Source of the DNA: Agrobacterium tumefaciens
Lineage (GTDB): Bacteria > Pseudomonadota > Alphaproteobacteria > Rhizobiales > Rhizobiaceae
Assembly (NCBI RefSeq): GCF_013318015.2
Contig: NZ_CP115842.1
Location: forward strand, 1,673,001 to 1,737,000
Direction of reading: 5' to 3'
Length of the DNA stretch: 64,000 bases
Part shown: piece by piece, positions 1 through 12,523 of the stretch
Numbering within the stretch: the stretch's first letter is position 1
How the letters are laid out: every line of letters begins with the position of its first letter
The notes under the pieces: model-generated
The model's database searches: none
What the model was told of the DNA's origin: nothing
Seen by the model: the letters and a program-made list of their open reading frames with translations, nothing else
Made by a program: the position numbers and the translations under genes

Positions 1-1228
1 CCTGGCGAACGGAGTTTGTGGAGGTCTGGTACAGGAAGGACAGTTTCACACCGTTCTTGGCGCGGATGCCGTCGGCGCCCTTTACCCAGCCCGCATCATC
101 CAGCAGCTTGTTTGCGCCTTCCAGATTCTGTTTCAGGCACCAGCTGTCATTCTTGGTCGAAGCGACGGCTTCCGGAGCCGGCACGATATTGCAGGTCGGC
201 TTGCCTGCCTCGCCGTAACCTGCCTCATCGATAATATCGCGGTCGATGGCAAGCGAGAGCGCGCGGCGCACGGCCGGGTCGGAAAGGGCCGGATGCGGGC
301 CGCCTTCCTTGGTGGAGCGCTTGTCACCCAGCGCAGGATCGGCGTTGTACCAGTTGAGATTGATACGCTCGACCTGCGTGCCGAAGGCAGTTTCCAGCTT
401 GCCCTTGCCGGCAGCTACCATGGTGGCCAGAATTTCCGGCTCCACCTGCATGTTCCAGGCGTAGTCGAATTCGCCGGTTTCAAGAACGGCGCGTGCAGCG
501 GAAGCTGCATCGCCGCCGCCCTTCAGGGTAGCCGTGGCGAAGGCGGGCTTGGCCGGATCGCGATAATTGGGGTTGGCCACGAAGCTGATGACGTCGTTCG
601 GCTTGAAATCCTTGACCACGAAGGGGCCGGTGCCGATGGGGCCGAAATTGGCGGATGTGCAGCCGGGAGCCGCAGCGCCGACGCATTTTTCAAACTGTTT
701 CTTCTGGATGACAGGCGATTGTGCGCCAACAAATGCGGAATAGGGGTAGGGCTTCGGTTCGTTGAAGCTGATCTTGATGGTGTGGGCGTCGACCGCCTCG
801 ACGTTCTTCACGCCCTCATATTGTGCCGCCTGCGCGCAGCCGCCGTCCGGTGCGATGCAATATTTCCAGGTGAAGATGACGTCGTCAGCGGTAAAGGGCG
901 TGCCATCAGACCATTTGACGTCGCTCTTCAGTTTCCACGTCATGCTGAGCAGATCTTTCGCGATGCCGCCATTGTCGACCGTCGGAATTTCGCTCACCAG
1001 CATCGGCACCAGCTCGCCTTTTTCGTCGTAGCGCGCCAGCGGCTCGATCACCATGGACGAGCTGTAGACTTCCTTCGTGCCAGCGGACAGATATGGGTTG
1101 AGTGTCGATACAGCCTGCCAGAAAAGAATTTTCAGTTCGCCGTCACTGCCACGCTCGGCATGGGCGGCAGAGCCTGCCATGGCCAAGGCCGCCACCGTGC
1201 TGGCAAAGAGAACGCTGCGCTTCTTCAT
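1..1228 (-). CDS. Peptide ABC transporter substrate-binding protein (family 5), 3' end cut by window
   Basis: Periplasmic solute-binding protein of the SBP_bac_5 (oligopeptide/dipeptide/nickel) family. It would deliver peptides or related solutes to an inner-membrane ABC permease. I read 409 codons from an ATG at 1228 that follows an AAAGGGGA ribosome site; the reading frame is still open at base 1. Residues 1-24 are a clear signal peptide (MKKR start, hydrophobic core, cleavage at AHA-E). The mature part shows family landmarks: LNPYLSAGTKE, then WSDGTPFTADDVIFTWKY, then a GTGPFVVKDF segment and ALSLAIDRDIID. It is divergent from the M20 peptidase and the double ATPase, so the permease genes probably lie downstream, outside the window. 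The exact substrate cannot be told from sequence. Confidence 0.9.
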   Translation of the reverse strand, partial: MKKRSVLFASTVAALAMAGSAAHAERGSDGELKILFWQAVSTLNPYLSAGTKEVYSSSMVIEPLARYDEKGELVPMLVSEIPTVDNGGIAKDLLSMTWKLKSDVKWSDGTPFTADDVIFTWKYCIAPDGGCAQAAQYEGVKNVEAVDAHTIKISFNEPKPYPYSAFVGAQSPVIQKKQFEKCVGAAAPGCTSANFGPIGTGPFVVKDFKPNDVISFVANPNYRDPAKPAFATATLKGGGDAASAARAVLETGEFDYAWNMQVEPEILATMVAAGKGKLETAFGTQVERINLNWYNADPALGDKRSTKEGGPHPALSDPAVRRALSLAIDRDIIDEAGYGEAGKPTCNIVPAPEAVASTKNDSWCLKQNLEGANKLLDDAGWVKGADGIRAKNGVKLSFLYQTSTNSVRQ

Positions 1229-1527
1229 TGTGATTTTCCCCTTTGAAGATTTTATCTGTTTGAATGTTTGACGCTTTTCCTCAACGTCATTTGCAAGTCT
1301 TTTGTTTTAAGTGTTTGACTTTGCTAACGAATATTCTTCCGTTCCCAGTGATGCTATTGTCAGTTTTTTTGAAATGCAAGCCCCAAACTCTGATTGATGA
1401 ACAAAATTTGAGCCGATTGGCTTCGGGCCTATTTTTCACTCATCTAGCGAAATTCATACTTGCAAAAGCAGAAATTCCAAACGCAATATGCTTCCCGACA
1501 ACCCGGCGGGGAACAAAAAAAGGAAAA
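1229..1527. promoter_or_regulatory. Divergent intergenic region, binding protein / M20 peptidase
   Basis: About 300 AT-rich bases separate two divergent genes. A weak candidate promoter for the peptidase is TTGAGC (1408-1413), a 16-base spacer and TATTTT (1430-1435). I see no convincing operator palindrome and no credible small gene here. Confidence 0.35.
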
Positions 1528-2697
1528 ATGGGAATGCCGATATTGAACCGTGTGGCCGAGATGCAGGAAGAAGTAGCCGGTTGGAGGCGCCACCTGCACG
1601 AGACGCCGGAGCTGCTCTACGACGTCTTCGAAACCTCGAAATTCGTGGCGGAGAAACTCAAATCCTTTGGATGCGATATCGTCGAAACCGGCATTGGCAA
1701 GACCGGCGTGGTGGGCATCATCAAGGGGCGGCACGGGGACGGCCCGACCATCGGTTTTCGCTCCGACATGGATGCGCTGCCGATCCTCGAAACCAGCGGC
1801 AAGCCTTGGGCTTCCAAGGTTCCGGGCAAGGCCCATTCGTGCGGCCATGACGGGCACACGGCCATGCTTTTGGGTGCGGCGCAATATCTGGCCGAGACCC
1901 GTAATTTCAAAGGGTCCGTGGCCGTCATCTTCCAGCCGGCTGAAGAGGGTGGCGCAGGGGCACTTGCCATGCTGAACGACGGCATGATGGAGAAATTCGG
2001 CATTTCCCAGGTCTATGGCATGCATAACGAGCCGGGCATTCCGGTCGGCAATTTCGCCATCCGCAAAGGTTCGACGATGGCGGCGGCGGATAGTTTCGAG
2101 ATCGTCATTACCGGTAAGGGCAGCCATGCGGCGGCCCCCCATCTTTCCATCGATCCGGTTCTGACCTCGGCCTATATCATCATCGCCCTGCAATCCATCG
2201 TCTCGCGGGAAACGGACCCGTTGAAATCGCTGGTCGTCACCGTCGCCACTACCCACGGCGGCACAGCGGGCAATGTCATTCCCGGTTCGGTGACGCTGAC
2301 CGGCACGGTGCGCACCCTGCTGCCGGAAACCCGCGATTTCGCCGAAAAACGGTTGAAGGAAGTGGCGACAGCCACCGCCATGGCGCATGGCGCGACGGCG
2401 GAGGTGAGATACGATCGCGGTTATCCCGTTACTTTCAACCACAATGACGAAACCGAATTCGCAACCAGCGTGGCGGCAGGTGTGGCAGGCGCAAACGCCG
2501 TCAACACCAATCCCAACCCGCATATGGGCGCGGAAGATTTTTCCTACATGCTGGAAGCACGCCCCGGCGCCTTCATCTTCATCGGTAACGGCGACACGGC
2601 CGGGCTGCACAATGCCGCCTATGACTTCAACGACGAGGCCCTGCCTTACGGCATCAGCTACTGGGTCTCGATGGCCGAAACCGCGCTTGCTGCGTAA
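1528..2697 (+). CDS. M20 family metallopeptidase / amidohydrolase (hippurate hydrolase-like)
   Basis: Predicted cytoplasmic zinc amidohydrolase of the M20 family (hippuricase / N-acyl-amino-acid hydrolase group), 389 aa. Metal-site landmarks are visible: H103-S-C-G-H107-D108-G-H110 and the catalytic glutamate pair E139-E140 in PAEEGGAG. A C-terminal HMGAEDFSYM segment is typical of the family. The frame is open further upstream, but the ATG at 1528 follows AAAGGA and gives the usual family length; an ATG at 1534 is equally possible. It lies 48 bases before a peptide-transporter ATPase. I infer that imported N-acylated amino acids or dipeptides are cleaved by this enzyme. Confidence 0.9.
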   Translation: MGMPILNRVAEMQEEVAGWRRHLHETPELLYDVFETSKFVAEKLKSFGCDIVETGIGKTGVVGIIKGRHGDGPTIGFRSDMDALPILETSGKPWASKVPGKAHSCGHDGHTAMLLGAAQYLAETRNFKGSVAVIFQPAEEGGAGALAMLNDGMMEKFGISQVYGMHNEPGIPVGNFAIRKGSTMAAADSFEIVITGKGSHAAAPHLSIDPVLTSAYIIIALQSIVSRETDPLKSLVVTVATTHGGTAGNVIPGSVTLTGTVRTLLPETRDFAEKRLKEVATATAMAHGATAEVRYDRGYPVTFNHNDETEFATSVAAGVAGANAVNTNPNPHMGAEDFSYMLEARPGAFIFIGNGDTAGLHNAAYDFNDEALPYGISYWVSMAETALAA

Positions 2698-2704
2698 GAC
2701 ATCC

Positions 2705-2723
2705 GGCGGCCTTCACGGCCGCC
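2705..2723 (+). terminator. Intercistronic hairpin between peptidase and ATPase genes
   Basis: GGCGGCC, a 5-base loop and GGCCGCC form a perfect 7-bp GC stem followed by TTTCGCTTTT. It sits in the 48-base gap inside an apparent operon, so it may be an attenuator or an mRNA-stabilising stem rather than a full terminator. Confidence 0.45.
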
Positions 2724-2745
2724 TTTCGCTTTTCAGGAGATCGGC

Positions 2746-4596
<1,851 letters not shown>

Positions 4597-4640
4597 TATA
4601 GAGGAAACTGCGCAGGGATAGGTGCCTCTGTGTTCACGAC

Positions 4641-4667
4641 GTCATCCTCGGTCTTGTGCCGAGGATC
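4641..4667. repeat. Palindromic element, CGTCAT-CCTCGG type
   Basis: ATCCTCGG (4644-4651) and CCGAGGAT (4659-4666) form a perfect 8-bp stem preceded by CGTC. The same outer unit recurs near 42202, 63049 and 63103. The rest of the 261-base gap (4597-4857) shows no gene. Confidence 0.65.
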
Positions 4668-4857
4668 TGCCAATGTCTCGTAAATCGGTGCATTGCAGAT
4701 GCTTGCGACAGGCCCGAGCATGACGGAGGAAATGTTTTGCATCTTCTTTAGAGGTGCCCGGTCCCGCCAAACGCTTCGCTCAGTCGCTGTGCCGTTTGAC
4801 AGGCGGCCTGAAAAAATGCCAGCAAATGCTCGAGCATAATTCTTAGAGGGCGGCGGC

Positions 4858-5811
4858 ATGGCCAGACGGAACGACGCACATGGACGGCTGGATGATGCGG
4901 CGCGTGCTGGTTGGCTTTATTATGTCGCGGGCCGCACGCAGGACGAGATCGCCGCTGCCATGGGCATATCCCGGCAATCGGCGCAGCGGCTGGTATCGCT
5001 GGCCGTTGCCGAGCGGTTGATCAAGGTCCGGCTCGATCATCCCATCGCCGCCTGTCTCGAAAAAGCGGAGCGGCTGAAGCAGAAATTCGACCTTAGATAT
5101 ATCGAGGTGGTGCCGAGCGATCCCGCTGGCGTTTCCTCCACGGTCGGCATTGCCGAGGCCGGCGCGGCGGAAATCGAGCGCTGGCTGAAAAATGCCGATC
5201 CCATCGTGCTTGCCATCGGCACCGGCCGTACGCTGAAGGCTGCTGTGGACCAACTGCCGCCGATGGAATGTCCGCAGCACCGCATCGTGTCACTGACAGG
5301 CAATATCGGGCCGGATGGATCGGCCGCCTATTACAACGTCATCTTCAGTATGGCCGATGCCATCAAGGCGCGGCATTTCCCGATGCCGCTGCCGGTTCTC
5401 TGCTCGTCTGCGGAAGAGCGGGAACTGCTGCACGACCAGTCCATGGTGCGCTCCACGCTGGCGCTGGGTGCAGCCGCCAATGTCACCTTCGTCGGCGTCG
5501 GCGAACTGGGAGAAAATGCACCGCTCTGCGTTGATGGTTTTCTCGGTGTCGACGAGATGAAGGCCCTGATGGCAAGCGGTGCGATCGGCGAAATCTGCGG
5601 CTGGATGTATGATGCCAACGGCCGCATTCTCGACCATTCCGTCAACGAGCGCGTCGCCTCCGTTCCCATTCCGTCCAGAGAGACCTGCACGGTCATCGGC
5701 ATGGCGCAGGGCGCGCGCAAGAATGCCTCGATTCTCGCGGCACTGAGGGGTGGTCTTTTGAACGGCCTCATCACCGACGAAGCGACAAGTGAATATTTGC
5801 TCACACACTGA
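4858..5811 (+). CDS. SorC/DeoR-type sugar-binding transcriptional regulator
   Basis: 317-aa regulator of the SorC family: an N-terminal helix-turn-helix (about residues 24-50, QDEIAAAMGISRQSAQRLVSLA) and a large C-terminal sugar-phosphate-binding domain. The latter has IGTGRTLKAAVDQL, SLTGNIGPDGS and GVDEMKALMASGAIGEICG segments. The ATG at 4858 follows AGAGGG. It is immediately upstream of, and parallel to, the polyol ABC transporter genes. By analogy with smoC of Rhodobacter it is the likely local regulator, responding to a polyol or its phosphorylated product; that role is inferred from position. Confidence 0.9.
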   Translation: MARRNDAHGRLDDAARAGWLYYVAGRTQDEIAAAMGISRQSAQRLVSLAVAERLIKVRLDHPIAACLEKAERLKQKFDLRYIEVVPSDPAGVSSTVGIAEAGAAEIERWLKNADPIVLAIGTGRTLKAAVDQLPPMECPQHRIVSLTGNIGPDGSAAYYNVIFSMADAIKARHFPMPLPVLCSSAEERELLHDQSMVRSTLALGAAANVTFVGVGELGENAPLCVDGFLGVDEMKALMASGAIGEICGWMYDANGRILDHSVNERVASVPIPSRETCTVIGMAQGARKNASILAALRGGLLNGLITDEATSEYLLTH

Positions 5812-5828
5812 GCAAAAATTAATCCATT

Positions 5829-5848
5829 AAAATCAATAGTTTGATTTT
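5829..5848. promoter_or_regulatory. Inverted repeat upstream of the polyol operon
   Basis: AAAATCAA, a 4-base spacer and TTGATTTT form perfect 8-bp arms in the 143-base gap before smoE. A possible promoter lies just downstream (TTGACT near 5879, spacer about 18, GTAAAT). It could be the operator for the upstream SorC regulator or the end of that transcript; the sequence does not decide. Confidence 0.45.
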
Positions 5849-5954
5849 TCCATGTGCGCCGCAGCACAGGATGTTGCTTGACTTTTTTCGGCTGCGGGTG
5901 AGTAAATGCCCCAGAGCAAAGCGAATGCTCATAAATTTCTTCTGGGAGGAAGAT

Positions 5955-7268
5955 ATGACATTGAAGACCATTTTGCTGGGCGCATGCTCGGCACTCGCCT
6001 TTCCGACCCTTGCTTCCGCCGAAACGCTGACCATCGCCACCGTCAACAACGGCGACATGATCCGCATGCAGGGTCTGACCTCCGACTTCACCACCAAGAA
6101 CCCCGACATCAAGGTGGAATGGGTCACGCTTGAAGAAAACGTCCTGCGCGAGCGCGTGACGACCGATATCGCCACCAATGGCGGTCAGTACGACATCATG
6201 ACCATCGGCAACTATGAAGTGCCGATCTGGGCCAAGCAGGGCTGGCTGCTGCCGCTCGAAAAGCTTGGCGACAAATACGACGTGGATGATATTCTGCCGG
6301 CGATCCGTGGTGGTCTTTCCAGCGAAGGCAAGCTTTATGCGGCGCCGTTCTACGGCGAATCCGCCATGATCATGTATCGCAAGGACCTGTTTGAAAAAGC
6401 CGGCCTGAAGATGCCTGAAAACCCGACCTGGGAATTCATCGGTGACGCTGCCCGCAAGATTACCGATCGCAAGGCGGATATCAACGGCATGTGCCTGCGC
6501 GGCAAGGCTGGCTGGGGCGAGAACATGGCCTTCATCAGCGCGCTCACCAACTCCTTTGGCGGCCGCTGGTTCGATGAGAACTGGAAGCCGCAGTTCGATC
6601 AGCCGGAATGGAAGAGTGCTCTTCAGTTCTACGTCGATCTGATGAAGGATGCCGGTCCGTCGGGTGCTTCCTCCAACGGCTTCAACGAAAACCTGACGCT
6701 GTTCCAGCAGGGCAAATGTGGCATGTGGATCGATGCCACGGTGGCTGCTTCCTTCGTTTCAAACCCGAAGGATTCGACCGTTGCCGACAAGGTCGGTTAT
6801 GCGCTCTTCCCGACGCATGGCGAGCTGAAGAACCATGGCAACTGGTTGTGGTCCTGGAACCTTGCTATCCCGAAGAGCTCGCAGAAGGCGGATGCCGCCG
6901 AGAAGTTCATCTCCTGGGCAACAAGCAAGGAATATACCCAACTCGTCGCTGCCAAGGAAGGCTGGGCAAACGTGCCTCCGGGTACCCGCACCTCGCTTTA
7001 CAAGAATGCTGACTATGAAAAAGCAGCCGCCTTCGCCAAGCCGACGCTTGCTGCGATGGATGCCGCCGATATCACCAAGCCGACCGTAAAGCCCGTGCCT
7101 TACACCGGCGGTCAGTTCGTGGCGATCCCTGAATTCCAGGCGCTCGGCACCACGGTCGGTCAGCTGTTCTCGGCGGTCGTTGCCGGCCAGTCCAGTGTCG
7201 ACGATGCGCTTGCCAGCGCCCAGTCGACAGCGACGCGTGAAATGACCCGCGCCGGTTACATCAAGTAA
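5955..7268 (+). CDS. smoE: Sorbitol/mannitol ABC transporter substrate-binding protein
   Basis: 437-aa periplasmic binding protein of the SBP_bac_1 family. Residues 1-22 are a signal peptide (MTLKTILLG ... LASA, cleaved before ETLTIA). It binds a sugar or polyol and passes it to the two permeases encoded next. The ATG at 5955 sits 4 bases after GGGAGGA; the frame is open upstream but without a better ribosome site. Gene order (SorC regulator, binding protein, two permeases, ATPase, mannitol dehydrogenase) matches the Rhodobacter smo operon, hence the symbol. Which polyol is preferred (mannitol, sorbitol, arabitol) cannot be read from sequence. Confidence 0.9.
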   Translation: MTLKTILLGACSALAFPTLASAETLTIATVNNGDMIRMQGLTSDFTTKNPDIKVEWVTLEENVLRERVTTDIATNGGQYDIMTIGNYEVPIWAKQGWLLPLEKLGDKYDVDDILPAIRGGLSSEGKLYAAPFYGESAMIMYRKDLFEKAGLKMPENPTWEFIGDAARKITDRKADINGMCLRGKAGWGENMAFISALTNSFGGRWFDENWKPQFDQPEWKSALQFYVDLMKDAGPSGASSNGFNENLTLFQQGKCGMWIDATVAASFVSNPKDSTVADKVGYALFPTHGELKNHGNWLWSWNLAIPKSSQKADAAEKFISWATSKEYTQLVAAKEGWANVPPGTRTSLYKNADYEKAAAFAKPTLAAMDAADITKPTVKPVPYTGGQFVAIPEFQALGTTVGQLFSAVVAGQSSVDDALASAQSTATREMTRAGYIK

Positions 7269-7281
7269 TCCTCCTGAAGAT

Positions 7282-7309
7282 CGCTGTCCGGCGCCAATGC
7301 CGGGCAGCG
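7282..7309 (+). terminator. Attenuator-like hairpin after smoE
   Basis: CGCTGTCCGGC (7282-7292) and GCCGGGCAGCG (7299-7309) pair over 11 bp with one G-T. No U-run follows. A hairpin after a binding-protein gene commonly protects or attenuates the transcript, so that the binding protein is made in excess over the permeases. Confidence 0.55.
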
Positions 7310-7440
7310 AACCTTGGGGGCGCAAGCCGCGAGCTGCGCGGCGGCCTTTAAGCCTTTCAAATCAAAACTGGAATGAGCCGGTTCTTCCGGATATGCCGGG
7401 GGCATTTCGTGATGCCCGAGCCCATGGGGAGGTTAGTGCA

Positions 7441-8313
7441 ATGGCAACACGAAACACGAGCGGTCTGGCGCGGGTTATGCTTGCGCCTTCGGTGCTGCTT
7501 TTGCTGGTGTGGATGATCGTGCCCCTGGCGATGACGCTGTGGTTTTCGTTCCAGAACTACAATCTGCTCAACCCTGCCAATGTCAGCTTTGCGGGCCTGT
7601 TCAATTACCAGTATTTCTATACCGATCCGGCCTTCTTCCAGTCGATCTTCAACACGCTTGCCATCGTCGGCGGCGTGCTTCTGATCACTGTCATCGGCGG
7701 TATTGCGATTGCGCTTCTGCTTGACCAGGACATCTTCGGTCAGGGCATTGTGCGCATCATGATCATCTCGCCCTTCTTCGTCATGCCGCCTGTTGCGGCG
7801 CTGGTGTGGAAGAACATGATCATGCATCCCGGTTACGGCGTGCTTGCCGATCTGTCGCGCTTCTTCGGCCTGCAGCCGGTCGACTGGTTCGCGCAGTTTC
7901 CGCTGCTCTCCATCATCATCATCGTCGCCTGGCAATGGCTGCCCTTTGCAACGCTGATCCTGCTCACCGCCCTGCAGTCGCTCGATGGCGAGCAGAAGGA
8001 AGCGGCCGAGATGGATGGCGCCAACTTCATCAACCGCTTCATCTACCTGACGCTGCCGCATCTTGCCCGCGCCATCACCGTCGTCATCCTCATCCAGACG
8101 ATCTTCCTGCTCGGCGTTTACGCGGAAATCCTCGTCACCACCAATGGCGGCCCCGGCTACGCCTCGACCAACCTTGCCTTCCTCATCTATCGCACGGCGC
8201 TTCTGGGCTACGACGTCGGCGGCGCATCGGCCGGTGGCATCATCGCCGTCGTGCTCGCCAATATCGTCGCCATCTTCCTGATGCGCGCCGTCGGCAAGAA
8301 CCTCGACCGTTAA
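7441..8313 (+). CDS. smoF: Polyol ABC transporter permease (MalF-like)
   Basis: 290-aa inner-membrane permease of the MalF/UgpA type with about six hydrophobic segments. The EAA loop that docks the ATPase is visible (EAAEMDGANFINRFIYLTLP). I chose the ATG at 7441 (MATRNTSG) because the first membrane helix starts 14 residues later and AGG lies upstream; a longer frame from 7297 exists but runs through the smoE hairpin region. It is followed 12 bases later by the partner permease gene. Confidence 0.92.
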   Translation: MATRNTSGLARVMLAPSVLLLLVWMIVPLAMTLWFSFQNYNLLNPANVSFAGLFNYQYFYTDPAFFQSIFNTLAIVGGVLLITVIGGIAIALLLDQDIFGQGIVRIMIISPFFVMPPVAALVWKNMIMHPGYGVLADLSRFFGLQPVDWFAQFPLLSIIIIVAWQWLPFATLILLTALQSLDGEQKEAAEMDGANFINRFIYLTLPHLARAITVVILIQTIFLLGVYAEILVTTNGGPGYASTNLAFLIYRTALLGYDVGGASAGGIIAVVLANIVAIFLMRAVGKNLDR

Positions 8314-8325
8314 GGAGAAGCGATC

Positions 8326-9150
<825 letters not shown>

Positions 9151-9162
9151 GGAACGACAATA

Positions 9163-10161
<999 letters not shown>

Positions 10162-10252
10162 CGCGAAGACCGGAAGGCAAATCCGCGCTGCGTGCCGGGT
10201 ACCTGTCATCCGGTCCTGGCACAAACAACGTTTCCCCTTCGAGGATCGTGAC

Positions 10253-11737
10253 ATGACATGCAAACTCTCCCTCGCCACGCTTGATGAAGCCAAAAAAACC
10301 GCGGCGATTCCGTCCTATTCCCGGGCCGATCTTTCCGCCGGAATCGTGCATTTCGGCGTCGGCAATTTCCACCGCGCCCATCAGGCGGTCTATCTGGACG
10401 ACCTGTTCAACACCGGCGCGGACCACGACTTCGCCATCATTGGTGCGGGTGTACTGCCATCGGACGCGGTAATGCGCGAAAAACTTGCCGCACAGGATTT
10501 CCTGACCACGGTGGTAGAGCAGGACAATAATCGCACCGGTGCGCGCGTCACCGGGCCAATGATCGACATTCTGAAGGTTGGCGATACCCAAGGCATTATC
10601 GACACGCTCGCAGATCCGAAAATCCGAATTGTTTCGATGACGATTACCGAAGGCGGTTATTTCATCGATGCTTCCGGCTCCTTCAATCCGCAGCATCCCG
10701 CGATTGCCGAGGATGGCAGGAACCCGTCTTCCCCGAAAACCGTGTTCGGCCTTATCGTTGCCGGGCTGAAGGCGCGGCGCGACAAGGGGCTTTCACCCTT
10801 CACCGTCATGTCCTGCGACAACATTCCCCATAATGGCAAGGTCACCAAAAACGCGGTGGTCGGTCTCGCCGCCTTGTTCGATCCGGCCTTCGCCAACTGG
10901 ATCGGCGACAACGTCGCTTTCCCCAATTCGATGGTCGACCGCATCACCCCCGCCACGGGAGAGCGCGAACGCAATATCGCCCGTGACGATTTCGGCATCG
11001 AGGACAATTGGCCGGTCTTCTGCGAAGAGTTCAAGCAATGGGTGATGGAGGATAATTTCCCGGCGGGCCGCCCGGCGCTCGAAACGGCGGGCGTTCAGTT
11101 CGTCAAGGATGTTGCGCCTTACGAGCACATGAAGATCCGCATCCTCAATGGCGGCCATGCGGCGATCGCCTATCCGGCAGCGCTGCTCGACATCCATTTC
11201 GTGCATGAGGCGATGGAGCATCCGCTGATCCGGGCGTTTCTGGCAAAGCTCGAAAAGGAAGAGATCATCCCGGTCATTCCGCCCGTACCCGATACCGATC
11301 TTGGCGAATATTTCGGCCTGATCGAACGGCGTTTCCTCAACCCGAAAATCGGCGATACCATTCCGCGCCTCGCGCAGGATGGCTCCAACCGCCAGCCGAA
11401 ATTCATCCTGCCCTCCACCGCCGACCGTCTGGCGCGCGGTGAAGATATTGTCGGTCTGTCGCTGGTTTCAGCACTGTGGTGCCGTTATTTCTACGGCACC
11501 TCCGACAGCGGCAGGCAAATCACCTTCAACGACGCCAGCGCCGAGAGGCTACAGGCGGCAGCCACAAAGGCCAAGGACGACCCGATGGCCTTCCTTTCAC
11601 TTGACGATATCTTCGGGGAGGTTGCCGAATCGGAGCTTTTCCGTAAACGCTTCTCTCATGCATTGACGACACTGTGGCACGAAGGCACGGCGAAGACCTT
11701 GCAGCTTTATCTGGATGACAAGCTGGCTGAAAAGTGA
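10253..11737 (+). CDS. mtlK: Mannitol 2-dehydrogenase (polyol-specific long-chain dehydrogenase)
   Basis: 494-aa NAD-dependent polyol dehydrogenase that oxidises D-mannitol to D-fructose; members also take D-arabitol or D-sorbitol. The family marker GVGNFHRAHQAVYLDDLF is near residue 35. The catalytic triad pattern K-x4-N-x2-H is present in KIRILNGGH, with the same spacing as Lys295/Asn300/His303 of the Pseudomonas fluorescens enzyme. I chose the ATG at 10253 because upstream codons overlap the smoK gene in another frame and look non-coding. Gene position right after the importer supports polyol catabolism. Confidence 0.93.
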   Translation: MTCKLSLATLDEAKKTAAIPSYSRADLSAGIVHFGVGNFHRAHQAVYLDDLFNTGADHDFAIIGAGVLPSDAVMREKLAAQDFLTTVVEQDNNRTGARVTGPMIDILKVGDTQGIIDTLADPKIRIVSMTITEGGYFIDASGSFNPQHPAIAEDGRNPSSPKTVFGLIVAGLKARRDKGLSPFTVMSCDNIPHNGKVTKNAVVGLAALFDPAFANWIGDNVAFPNSMVDRITPATGERERNIARDDFGIEDNWPVFCEEFKQWVMEDNFPAGRPALETAGVQFVKDVAPYEHMKIRILNGGHAAIAYPAALLDIHFVHEAMEHPLIRAFLAKLEKEEIIPVIPPVPDTDLGEYFGLIERRFLNPKIGDTIPRLAQDGSNRQPKFILPSTADRLARGEDIVGLSLVSALWCRYFYGTSDSGRQITFNDASAERLQAAATKAKDDPMAFLSLDDIFGEVAESELFRKRFSHALTTLWHEGTAKTLQLYLDDKLAEK

Positions 11738-11743
11738 CGTGAG

Positions 11744-12463
11744 ATGCGAGACGGAACCGGACCTCTTCTGATTTTCGACTGCGACGGCGTTCTGGTCGAC
11801 AGCGAGCCGGTCTCCATCTCGGTTCTTCTCGACATGCTCTCCCATCTTGGCGTGGAGATGGGGGAGGAAGAGGCCTACAACCGCTTTCTCGGTCGCAGCG
11901 TTGCCAGCATGACGACGACTTTGTTTGAGGAATACGGTATCGAGACCGACATCGATTTTCTCGAGCATATGCGCGCGACGCTGTTTGAGCGTTTCCGCAC
12001 CGAGTTGCGTCCCATCGCCGGCATTGCCGAAACGCTGGACAGGCTGGTGGCCTTCAAACGCTGCGTTGCCTCCTCAAGTCAACCGGAACGCATCCGTTAC
12101 TCGCTGGGGCTGACCGGTCTCATCGATAAATTTGAGCCGCATGTTTTCAGCGCCACCATGGTGAAGAACGGCAAGCCGGCACCCGACCTTTTCCTGCATG
12201 CGGCGAGGCTGATGGGCACTGATGCGCGTCAGTGCATCGTGATCGAGGACAGCCCGGCGGGCATTGCGGCGGCGAAGGCAGCCGGCATGGCGGTTTTTGC
12301 CTTCACCGGCGGCTCGCATGCGCGGTTTCCGGCATTTCGCGAAAAGATCGCGGAGCTCGGGGCCAATGCCACGTTTGACGCCATGGAAGATTTGGTTCAA
12401 CTTGTCGGCGATTATATGGGGAAGGGCGGTTTTGACAGCCAGGTGGAACGTGACGCAGGCTGA
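11744..12463 (+). CDS. HAD-superfamily hydrolase (phosphatase, subfamily IA)
   Basis: 239-aa soluble phosphatase. All four HAD motifs are visible: FDCDGVLVDSE (nucleophile Asp), the Ser of ASSSQ, the Lys in MVKNGKPAPDLF and IEDSPAGIAAAKAAG. It starts 6 bases after the mannitol dehydrogenase stop, so it is in the polyol operon. A HAD gene is also part of the Rhodobacter sorbitol/mannitol cluster. I infer removal of phosphate from a sugar- or polyol-phosphate side product; substrate unknown. Confidence 0.88.
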   Translation: MRDGTGPLLIFDCDGVLVDSEPVSISVLLDMLSHLGVEMGEEEAYNRFLGRSVASMTTTLFEEYGIETDIDFLEHMRATLFERFRTELRPIAGIAETLDRLVAFKRCVASSSQPERIRYSLGLTGLIDKFEPHVFSATMVKNGKPAPDLFLHAARLMGTDARQCIVIEDSPAGIAAAKAAGMAVFAFTGGSHARFPAFREKIAELGANATFDAMEDLVQLVGDYMGKGGFDSQVERDAG

Positions 12464-12523
12464 AGGAAACCATGCCTGCCACCGCCCGGAGGTCGTTACG
12501 CGAGGGATGGAACTGAAGTCTTG

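Noticed and set aside
293..1246. Plus-strand open frame of 317 codons at the left edge
   Set aside because: It is antisense to the clear peptide-binding protein with signal peptide on the minus strand.
1444..2610. Long open frame opposite the M20 peptidase (388 codons)
   Set aside because: It mirrors the peptidase gene, has no family motif, and its composition follows the third-position GC bias of the real gene.
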